Assembly: GCA_014762635.1 (NCBI GenBank)
Contig: JABURR010000055.1
Location: 1 to 64,000 of the forward strand
Source: Paracoccaceae bacterium
Lineage (GTDB): Bacteria > Pseudomonadota > Alphaproteobacteria > Rhodobacterales > Rhodobacteraceae
DNA: 64,000 nt
Direction of reading: 5' to 3'
Under the pieces are notes generated by a model. It saw only the letters and a program-made list of their open reading frames with translations. It had not been told where the DNA came from and did not search any database. Below, one piece after another: positions 57,717 to 64,000 of this stretch (the stretch's first letter is position 1; the number at the start of each line of letters is the position of its first letter). The position numbers were made by a program, and so were the translations under genes.

Positions 57717-59376
57717 TCGATCGCTCCTCCGCCGGGTAGAGCGCCGCCTTGAACGGCTCGGCGCCCAGGCGGCGATAGGTCTGCAGGAAGGTCTCGGAGG
57801 CCTCCTCGCGCAAATCCAGGTAGGCATGGATCAGCCGCTCGATCGCAGGAACGATCTCGTCATAGGCAAAGCCGGGTCCGGCACGCTCGCCGATCACCGC
57901 ATCCTCGGTGCCGTCGCCGCCCAGGGTGATCTGGTAGTTCTCCACCCCTGCACGGTCGAGGCCGAGGATGCCGATATGACCCACGTGATGATGCCCGCAG
58001 GCGTTGATGCAACCCGAAATCTTGATCTTCAGCGGGCCGATGTCATGCTCGAGCTTCAGCTCGTCAAACCGCGTGGCGATCTGCTGGGCCACGGGGATCG
58101 AGCGGGCCGTGGCCAGTGCGCAATAATCCATGCCCGGGCAGGCGATAATGTCCGAGATCAGCCCGACATTGGCCGTGGCCAGCCCCGCCGCCTTCAACGT
58201 CGCGTGAATCGCGGGCAGATCGGCCTTGTGGACATGGGGCAGGATCACGTTCTGCTCGTGACTGATGCGAAGTTCGTCATGGCCGTAGGTCTCGGCCAGG
58301 TCAGCCAGAACGCGCATCTGGTCCGCGGTCGCGTCGCCGGGCGTCTGGCCATGCGTCTTGATCGAGATCGTCACGATGGAATAGTCCGCGTTCCGATGGG
58401 CGGTCAGGTTGGTGTCGGCCCAGGCGCGGAACACCGGATCGGTCTCGCGCGCGGTGTCGTAGGCCTCGGCAGGCTTCGACACGAAGTCCGGGGCGGCGAA
58501 GGCCGCTTCGATCTCGCCCAGAAGTTCCTGGTCGGCACCGCTGAATTCGCGGCGCAGGTCCGTGAAACGGGCCTCGACCAGCTCACGGATCTTGTCGAGC
58601 CCGTTTTCATGGACGGTGATCTTGATGCGGGCCTTGTACTTGTTGTCGCGGCGGCCCAGCAGGTTGTAGACGCTGACGATTGCCTCGACATAGGGCAGAA
58701 GGTCCGCCTTGGGCAGGAACTCGCGGATCACCTTGCCGACCATCGGGGTGCGGCCAAGCCCGCCGCCCACGATCACTTCGAACCCCGGCTCGCCGGCGTC
58801 GTTGCGCACCATGCGCAACCCGATGTCATGGGCCTTGGTCACGGCGCGGTCATTGGGGCTGCCGGTGATGGCGATCTTGAACTTGCGCGGCAGGAACTGG
58901 AACTCAGGGTGGTCGGTGGACCACTGCCGCAGCAGTTCGGCCACGGGGCGCGGATCCTCGATCTCGTCCGCCGCAGCACCGGCGAAATGGTCCGAGGTCA
59001 CGTTGCGGATCGTGTTGCCGCTGGTCTGAATCGCGTGCATCCCCACATCGGCCAAGGCCGAGAGCATCTGCGGCACGTCGCGCAACTTGGGCCAGTTGTA
59101 CTGGATGTTCTGGCGCGTGGTGAAATGGCCGTAGCCCTTGTCCCAACGCTCGGCGATCATGGCAAGCTGGCGCATCTGGCGGCCGTTCAGCGTGCCATAG
59201 GGGATCGCCACCCGCAGCATGTAGGCGTGAAGCTGAAGGTAGAGCCCGTTCATCAGGCGCAGCGGCTTGAACTCGTCCTCGGTGAGCGATCCGTCGATAC
59301 GGCGCTCCACCTGGGCGCTGAACTGGGCCACGCGTTCACGGACGAAGGCTTCGTCGAAGTCATTGTAGGTGTACAT
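57706..59376 (-). CDS. cysI: Sulfite reductase hemoprotein (siroheme, 4Fe-4S)
   Basis: CysI reduces sulfite to sulfide with six electrons. The 556-residue protein has the two repeated nitrite/sulfite reductase ferredoxin-like halves (YGTLNGRQMRQLAMIAERWD; TTRQNIQYNWPKLRDV), with the siroheme/4Fe-4S cysteines in IIACPGMDYCALATA and KISGCINACGHHHVGH. No cysJ flavoprotein lies nearby, so electrons probably come from ferredoxin through Fpr encoded in the same operon. It lies between DUF2849 and cysH. Confidence 0.93.
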   Translation of the reverse strand: MYTYNDFDEAFVRERVAQFSAQVERRIDGSLTEDEFKPLRLMNGLYLQLHAYMLRVAIPYGTLNGRQMRQLAMIAERWDKGYGHFTTRQNIQYNWPKLRDVPQMLSALADVGMHAIQTSGNTIRNVTSDHFAGAAADEIEDPRPVAELLRQWSTDHPEFQFLPRKFKIAITGSPNDRAVTKAHDIGLRMVRNDAGEPGFEVIVGGGLGRTPMVGKVIREFLPKADLLPYVEAIVSVYNLLGRRDNKYKARIKITVHENGLDKIRELVEARFTDLRREFSGADQELLGEIEAAFAAPDFVSKPAEAYDTARETDPVFRAWADTNLTAHRNADYSIVTISIKTHGQTPGDATADQMRVLADLAETYGHDELRISHEQNVILPHVHKADLPAIHATLKAAGLATANVGLISDIIACPGMDYCALATARSIPVAQQIATRFDELKLEHDIGPLKIKISGCINACGHHHVGHIGILGLDRAGVENYQITLGGDGTEDAVIGERAGPGFAYDEIVPAIERLIHAYLDLREEASETFLQTYRRLGAEPFKAALYPAEERSNAA

Positions 59377-59445
59377 GCTCTGCGCTCCTGTTTTCGATGC
59401 GCTGTCCGGCCCTTGGCCGGATGTCCAGATGTCGGGGCCGCGGCC

Positions 59446-59751
59446 TCAGCCGCGCAGGTCTTCCTGCTTGCCGTGGCGATAGTTCGACGGCCCGCGTGCG
59501 CGGAACGCCTCGCGGAAATGCGCGGGCTCCGGGCCCGAGGGGCCGCGATGCGCGTCAGCAAGGTAGGGGCCGACCACGAGGTCCTGCTGGCCTTCGGCGA
59601 AGTGAAGGCGTTTTTGCGCGTGAGGTTCGTCTTCGATCAGTTCGGCCTCGGACAGGCGCAGTGACCAGCGGTCATCCCGGGTCAGGTAGACTACGTCCCC
59701 TTCCAGCAGGTCGTTTGCGGTGACGATCTTGGGGGTGAAACGGCGGCTCAT
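59446..59751 (-). CDS. DUF2849 family protein
   Basis: This 101-residue protein has the DUF2849 pattern: RFTPKIVTANDLLEGDVVYL, then DDRWSLRLSEAELIED and the C-terminal GPYLADAHRGPSGPEPAHFR. It overlaps cysG by 4 bp and precedes cysI by 69 bp. This gene is constant in alphaproteobacterial sulfite-reduction operons, but its role is unknown. It is acidic and soluble and may assist siroheme or sulfite reductase assembly. Confidence 0.85.
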   Translation of the reverse strand: MSRRFTPKIVTANDLLEGDVVYLTRDDRWSLRLSEAELIEDEPHAQKRLHFAEGQQDLVVGPYLADAHRGPSGPEPAHFREAFRARGPSNYRHGKQEDLRG

Positions 59752-61148
59752 AGGGCGAGCTCCTTCTGTTCGATCTCGTCTGCGGCAGCCAGTGCCGCGC
59801 GGGGCGCCAGCCCCAGGAAGGTGAGGGCGGGGCCGGTCAGCCCGGCGTCGGACAGTGCCTCGGACATCTCGGACAGGCGGGTCGAGACGATCCGCTGCGT
59901 GGGCCGCGAGGCATTCTCGATCGCCGTGATCGGCGTCGCGGGGTCGGCCCCGTGCATCAGCAGGCGGCCCTGAATGAAGCGGGCCGACTTCTTGCCCATG
60001 TAGATGGCGGCGACGGCACCGGGGCGGGCAAGCGCGCGCCACTCCTGCTCGGCGAAACCTTTCATGTCGTGGCCGGTCAGGAAGCGCACCTCGGAGTTGC
60101 GGTTGCGCTTCGTCAGGCTCTGGCCGATGGCGGCCACGGCGGCCGAGGCGGCGGTGATGCCCGGCACGATCCCCCAGTCGAGGCCTGCGGCGTCCACGGC
60201 CTCGATCTCTTCGTCGAGACGGCCAAAGACCGTAGGGTCGCCAGCCTTCAGCCGCACCACATGGGCGCCGCGCAGGGCGTGGTCCACGATCATCGCGTCG
60301 ATCTCGGCCTGCGGGGTGGAGGGGCCGAAGCCTTCCTTGCCCGCGTCGATGATCAGCGCCTCGCGACGGGCGAGTTCCAGGAGTTCCGGGGTCACGAGGC
60401 GGTCGTGGATCACCACGTCGGCCTCGTCCAGGGCGCGGCGGGCCTTGAGGGTCAGCAGTTCCGGGTCGCCCGGCCCAGCGCCCACGAAATCGACCCGCCC
60501 GGCTTTCGCCTCAGCCACGAGGTAGCGGTCGAGCAGGGCGCGAAGTGCCGCCGGGACGGCATTCTCGCCGCCCTCGGCCAGCGCGGCGGGACCGGCGCGG
60601 CCATAATATTCGGCCCAGAACTCGCGGCGCTTTCGGCCATGGGGCAGGGCTTCCACCTCGGGGCGGAAGGCCTTTCCGATGCGTGCCAGCGTTCCCAGCA
60701 GCGGCGACAGGTTGTCCTCCAGCCCGCGCTTGATCGACCGGGCGAGGACTGGGGCCGCGCCCTCGGTTCCGATGGCTACGGTCACAGGGTCACGGTCCAC
60801 GATGGCGGGCGTGATGAACTGGCTGTCCTCAAGGTTGTCGACGATATTGACCAGCGCGCCTTCGGCCCGCGCGATGGCCGCGACGCGGGCGTCCTCGGCG
60901 TCATCTTCGTTGGCCGCGTAGAACAGCGCCGTGCAAAGGGCATCGCCGGGTTCGACCGGGCGGACGACCAGCGTCAGGCGGCCTTCCTCATGCCAGCGCG
61001 CGATCTCGGGTGTCGGGTCATTGGCAAACACGGTGATCCGAGCCTCGGTCTTCAGCAACAGGCGCAGCTTGGCCAGCGCCGCGTCGCCGCCACCGGACAG
61101 AACGATGCGGCGGCCCTCGACATTCAGGAAGACAGGGTAATGTTTCAT
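59748..61148 (-). CDS. cysG: Siroheme synthase (trifunctional)
   Basis: This 466-residue protein makes siroheme for CysI from uroporphyrinogen III. The N-terminal domain does dehydrogenation and iron insertion (SGGGDAALAKLRLLLKTE), and the C-terminal methyltransferase has VDFVGAGPGDPELLTLKA, GDPTVFGRLDEEIEAV and PGITAASAAVAAIGQSLTKR. I chose ATG 61148, where similarity begins, over an ATG at 61187. It is the first gene of the operon. Two palindromes lie between it and a divergent Lrp-type regulator, so the operon is probably controlled there. Confidence 0.93.
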   Translation of the reverse strand: MKHYPVFLNVEGRRIVLSGGGDAALAKLRLLLKTEARITVFANDPTPEIARWHEEGRLTLVVRPVEPGDALCTALFYAANEDDAEDARVAAIARAEGALVNIVDNLEDSQFITPAIVDRDPVTVAIGTEGAAPVLARSIKRGLEDNLSPLLGTLARIGKAFRPEVEALPHGRKRREFWAEYYGRAGPAALAEGGENAVPAALRALLDRYLVAEAKAGRVDFVGAGPGDPELLTLKARRALDEADVVIHDRLVTPELLELARREALIIDAGKEGFGPSTPQAEIDAMIVDHALRGAHVVRLKAGDPTVFGRLDEEIEAVDAAGLDWGIVPGITAASAAVAAIGQSLTKRNRNSEVRFLTGHDMKGFAEQEWRALARPGAVAAIYMGKKSARFIQGRLLMHGADPATPITAIENASRPTQRIVSTRLSEMSEALSDAGLTGPALTFLGLAPRAALAAADEIEQKELAL

Positions 61149-61180
61149 TTCTTGATCCCGGTTGCGCTCCCTTCGAATAT

Positions 61181-61235
61181 AGAACATTGTTCTGGTTATT
61201 CGCTATGTGTCGCATCAAATAAGGAACTTTGTTCC
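61181..61235. promoter_or_regulatory. Pair of operator-like palindromes between cysG and lrp-type gene
   Basis: AGAACATTGTTCT (61181-61193) and GGAACTTTGTTCC (61223-61235) are two similar palindromes sharing GAAC-N3-GTTC. Their centres are 42 bp apart, four helical turns. The neighbouring Lrp/AsnC protein is the obvious candidate to bind both and to control both promoters. Confidence 0.7.
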
Positions 61236-61285
61236 GTTTTGCGACCGCAGGTGAACGAGTGTTCGGTTGTGAGAGGAAATGTGGA

Positions 61286-61747
61286 ATGTCGGTCCAGCTA
61301 GACGCGATAGACAGGAAAATACTTGGTGAACTGCAGCACGATGCAAGCCAGTCCCTGGACGAAATTGCCAAGAAAGTCGGCTCATCCAAGACGCCGGTTT
61401 GGAATCGAATCCGCAAATTGCGGGACGCCGGGGTCATCGGTCAGCAGACCGTGATCCTTGACCCCGAGGCACTGGGGCTGGAGGCCTGCTTCTTCGTGCT
61501 GATCCGGACCTCGGAGCATGAGGCGGACTGGCAACACAAGTTCCTGGCTGCCCTGAAGGCCCGCCCGGAAGTTTTGGAGGCGCACCGCCTTGCCGGCGAG
61601 ATCGACTACATCCTGAAGGTGCGCGTGAAGAACGCCAAGGCCTATGACGAGTTCTACCAAGCGCTGATCTCGGAGGTGCGGATCTACAACGTCACCGCGT
61701 TGCTCTCGATGGAAGAGATCAAGTCGACAACGGTACTGCCGGTCTGA
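61286..61747 (+). CDS. Lrp/AsnC-family regulator, candidate controller of the cys operon
   Basis: This 153-residue protein begins MSVQLDAIDRKILGELQHDA, with a helix-turn-helix (SLDEIAKKVGSSKTPVWNRI) and a RAM ligand domain (FFVLIRTSEHEADW, EVLEAHRLAGEIDYILKVRV). ATG 61286 has GAGAGG about 9 nt upstream. It diverges from cysG across two palindromes, so I infer that it controls sulfate assimilation, perhaps in response to cysteine or methionine. It is not closely like the ilvC-linked pair. Confidence 0.9.
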   Translation: MSVQLDAIDRKILGELQHDASQSLDEIAKKVGSSKTPVWNRIRKLRDAGVIGQQTVILDPEALGLEACFFVLIRTSEHEADWQHKFLAALKARPEVLEAHRLAGEIDYILKVRVKNAKAYDEFYQALISEVRIYNVTALLSMEEIKSTTVLPV

Positions 61748-61818
61748 GGGGGATTGGTTGCGGCGTGACGGAGTCGCACCTATACGAATGGGAGTGTGGA
61801 CAACTTTATGCCGGTGCG

Positions 61819-62661
61819 ATGAAAACCGAACTGATCATGTCGACCTACAACGCGGTTCGGGCCCTGCGCCTGACCTTGCTTTCGGTCACCCGTCAGGACG
61901 TACTGCCGGACAGCGTCTGCATTGCGGATGACGGCTCCGGCCCCGAGACTGCCGAGCTGATCGAGGAAATGAGGGCCGCGCACCCCGAGCTGAAGCTGCG
62001 GCACATCTGGCATGAAGACCGCGGGTTCGAGAAATGGAAGATCCTCAACAATGCGGTGGAAAGCTCCGAGGCGGAGTTCCTGATTTTCATCGATGGGGAT
62101 TGCCTGATCCATCCAGGCTTTCTCGCAAGGCACATCGAGTTGGCGCGACGGGACCGCTATTCCTGCGGTAGCCTGATCCGTTTGACCGCCGATGCGACGG
62201 CCGCTGTCACCGAGGCCGACGTTCTCGAAGGGCGTGTGTTTGACCGGCAGTGGCTCGGGGACCACGGCTGCATCGATCGGTTCACAACCTGGCTAAAGAC
62301 CTCGCCATGGCCACGCCCGGTGTTGGATGTGATGGAACGCATCTGGCCGGTCCGCCGCACCTGGTGCGGGGCCAACGCCTCGGCCTATCGTGACGCGATG
62401 CTTGCGGTGAACGGGTTCGACGAAGAGATGAAATACGGGGGCGGCGACAAGGAGTTCGGTATCCGGATGCGAAACTCCGGCGTGCCGGGGCGACATCTGC
62501 GGTTCACGGCGCCGTTGGTTCACCTGGATCATCCGAGAGGTTACAAGAACGCCGAGCATATTGCGTTCAACCGACAGAAGATTTCCTTCGCACGGTCGCA
62601 ACACAAGACCTGGACGACAACCGGCCTGGAAAAGGGCTCTTCGAGAGATAGAGATCAATGA
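61819..62661 (+). CDS. Family 2 glycosyltransferase
   Basis: This 280-residue cytosolic GT2 enzyme starts MKTELIMSTYNAVRALRLTL; a GTG at 61765 preceded by GGGGGA is the alternative start. The nucleotide-sugar motif is SVCIADDGSGPETAELIEEM, the DxD-type motif LIFIDGDCLIHPGFLARHIE, and the acceptor part is RRTWCGANASAYRDAMLAVN with NGFDEEMKYGGGDKEFGIRM. The product is likely a surface polysaccharide or glycolipid. It overlaps the following gene by 4 bp, so the two are translated together. Confidence 0.88.
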   Translation: MKTELIMSTYNAVRALRLTLLSVTRQDVLPDSVCIADDGSGPETAELIEEMRAAHPELKLRHIWHEDRGFEKWKILNNAVESSEAEFLIFIDGDCLIHPGFLARHIELARRDRYSCGSLIRLTADATAAVTEADVLEGRVFDRQWLGDHGCIDRFTTWLKTSPWPRPVLDVMERIWPVRRTWCGANASAYRDAMLAVNGFDEEMKYGGGDKEFGIRMRNSGVPGRHLRFTAPLVHLDHPRGYKNAEHIAFNRQKISFARSQHKTWTTTGLEKGSSRDRDQ

Positions 62662-63268
62662 TAGGAAAAAAGAACAGGCGACCGGCGCTCACCTTTCCGG
62701 CTGAGGTCTCGGCCTATGTGGAGCAAGAATACCGTAAGGCCAAAAGGATTCTGGAGTATGGCTCTGGTGGGTCGACGGTTCTCGCGGCTGAAATGCCGGG
62801 CAAGACGGTCTTGACGATAGAAAGCGATAGGGCTTGGGCGGAAAAAATGGAGGCATATTTCAACTCTGCTTCCGTGGAATCTCGACCGGAAATTGTCCAT
62901 GTCGATATCGGGCCGACAGGCGCCTGGGGGAAGCCAAGGGAATCCAAGTTCTGGCCCAGTTTCAAGGACTATGCACTGGCGCCTTGGCATCGGGCAGACG
63001 CGTGTGTACCGGATGTGGTCCTGATCGACGGTCGGTTCAGGGTGGCCTGTTTTCTCGCGACTTTCTTTCTGACGACGAAGCCGGTGGTGGTGCTGTTCGA
63101 TGACTATCTTGAACGTGACAAGTACCATTCATCGAAGAACTGGCCAAGCCGAGTGAATTTGTCGGACGAATGGCGCGCTTTGACCTCCCGCCGCGCCCCA
63201 TGGAGCCCAGGTATTTTAACGCGATCGTTCGCGGATTCACCTCAGCAAACTTCCACAGGTTTTTCTGA
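62658..63268 (+). pseudogene. Rossmann-fold methyltransferase-like gene with a frameshift near 63125
   Basis: The frame from ATG 62658 encodes a SAM-binding-type fold (RILEYGSGGSTVLAAEMPGK, then VLTIESDRAWAEKMEAYF, then PDVVLIDGRFRVACFLATFF and a DDYLERDKY segment). After codon 156 this frame turns into implausible sequence and runs to 63344. The frame one base back instead encodes FIEELAKPSEFVGRMARFDL, then PPRPMEPRYFNAIVRG, with GC-rich third positions, and stops at 63268. One lost C in the run at 63125-63126 would explain this. It may be a real inactivation or an assembly error. It overlaps the GT2 gene by 4 bp. Confidence 0.7.
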
Positions 63269-63298
63269 ATTCCGCTCGCTTCCTTTCAGTTGGACGCC

Positions 63299-64000
63299 TC
63301 ACTGCCCTCTTGGGTGGCGGACTCGCAAAGCCATCAATCCATGAAAATGATAGAGATCCGCGTATCGCGGTCGTTCGTCCAGCCTCAATGACGGAAGGCC
63401 GGCCCACAGCGCGGGCAGGGCTGTTCTGAGCTCCAGCCGGGCGAGCGGGGCGCCGACGCAGAAATGCAGGCCGACGCCGAAGGCGAGGTTCGCGCTGATG
63501 GGGCGCGAGGGATCGAACCTGTCGGGCGCGGGCCAATCCTGCGGGTCACGGTTGGCGGCGCCCAGCAGGCAGGCGACCTTATCCCCGCGCTGGAAGCGAT
63601 GGCCGAATAGCTCGACCTCTTCATAGGCGTGGCGGGTGAACATGTGCAGGGGCGGGTCGTATCGCAGGATTTCCTCGACCGTCCCGTCGATCTTGTCCGG
63701 CGTGAGAACCTCGGGTCCGCACCCGTGTTCCAACAACGCCTTGATCCCGTTGCCCATGGTGTGCACCGTCGCCTCATGCCCTGCGTTCAGTAGCAGGATG
63801 CAGGTGGTGATCAGCTCGTCGGTGGAGAGCTTTTCGCCATCTTCCTCGGCGGCGATCAGGTGGGTGATCAGGTCGTCCGCGGGTTTTGCCCGGCGTTCGT
63901 CGACGTAGCCGCGCATGAAGGTGACGAAATCCTGGGTGGCGCTGACCGCGGCGTCCTCGATCTCGCGGGTGCGGCGGGCCTGGTACATGGCGACCATGGC
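63299..64000 (-). CDS. Cytochrome P450 (N-terminus beyond the window)
   Basis: This is a soluble bacterial P450 monooxygenase; the last 233 or so residues are visible and the frame is still open at the window end. The oxygen-binding I-helix region is LNAGHEATVHTMGNGIKALL, the K-helix ExxR is VEEILRYDPPLHMFTRHAYE, and the heme-ligand Cys is in LAFGVGLHFCVGAPLARLEL. The residues RDPQDWPAPDRFDPSR are typical. The substrate cannot be told, and no ferredoxin gene is next to it in the window. Confidence 0.93.
   Translation of the reverse strand, partial: AMVAMYQARRTREIEDAAVSATQDFVTFMRGYVDERRAKPADDLITHLIAAEEDGEKLSTDELITTCILLLNAGHEATVHTMGNGIKALLEHGCGPEVLTPDKIDGTVEEILRYDPPLHMFTRHAYEEVELFGHRFQRGDKVACLLGAANRDPQDWPAPDRFDPSRPISANLAFGVGLHFCVGAPLARLELRTALPALWAGLPSLRLDERPRYADLYHFHGLMALRVRHPRGQ

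Noticed and set aside
57826-59664. 612-codon plus-strand frame opposite cysI
   Set aside because: CysI carries all siroheme and cluster cysteines on the minus strand; this frame has no family similarity that I recognise.

Overview
The window is high-GC, densely packed, single-chromosome-type DNA from an alphaproteobacterium, most probably a Rhodobacteraceae (Roseobacter-group) bacterium. Signs of this are a complete soxT-R-S-V-W-X-Y-Z-A-B-C-D thiosulfate-oxidation locus of the Paracoccus/Roseobacter type, the glyS-ppdK pair, the cysG-DUF2849-cysI-cysH-DUF934-fpr sulfate-assimilation operon, and an infC gene that appears to start on ATA. I see no tRNA or rRNA gene, insertion sequence, phage or CRISPR. 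The window cuts glyS at the left end and a cytochrome P450 gene at the right end.

Left part (1-33.7 kb), mostly housekeeping. It holds glyS (end), a PPDK-type enzyme, a cell-wall hydrolase, glmM, an EamA permease, ilvC with two divergent overlapping Lrp regulators, an aminotransferase, a small wHTH protein beside a likely unannotated small RNA, and a BTAD/TolB-like/TPR regulator. Then come a UbiH-type hydroxylase, a HAD nucleotidase, a GntR regulator, a membrane glycosyltransferase with an MshEN-like head, carA, yqeY, a YnfA protein, a CarF/TMEM189-type desaturase, ctaD, mnmH (selU) facing a fused FAD-SelD, an AttH/FtsX/LolD-like export cassette, glycerate kinase and a flavin reductase. A lower-GC GT87 membrane gene (33.9-35.0 kb) separates this part from the sulfur region.

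Sulfur and copper region (35.2-54.1 kb). soxT, soxR and soxS are on the minus strand; soxV through soxD are on the plus strand. SoxR carries a cysteine pair with the same 66-residue spacing as the persulfide sensors BigR and SqrR. Operator-like palindromes sit between soxS/soxV and soxW/soxX, and a third, related site lies upstream of a second sulfur operon (two YeeE/YedE half-permeases, an MBL persulfide-dioxygenase-like protein, a DUF442 sulfurtransferase and a SulP transporter). Between them are a DUF302 protein and a Crp/Fnr regulator. Next come a membrane-anchored cytochrome c and a copA-cueR operon, each preceded by a TTGACC-N19-TAT promoter of the CueR type.

Right part (54.2-64 kb). 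An SDR dehydrogenase faces infC across a shared terminator. The assimilatory sulfur operon runs leftwards from cysG and diverges from an Lrp regulator across two palindromes 42 bp apart. A GT2 glycosyltransferase, a frameshifted methyltransferase-like gene and the partial P450 close the window. The region therefore combines periplasmic thiosulfate oxidation, probable persulfide sensing, sulfane-sulfur handling, copper efflux and sulfate assimilation within about 26 kb.
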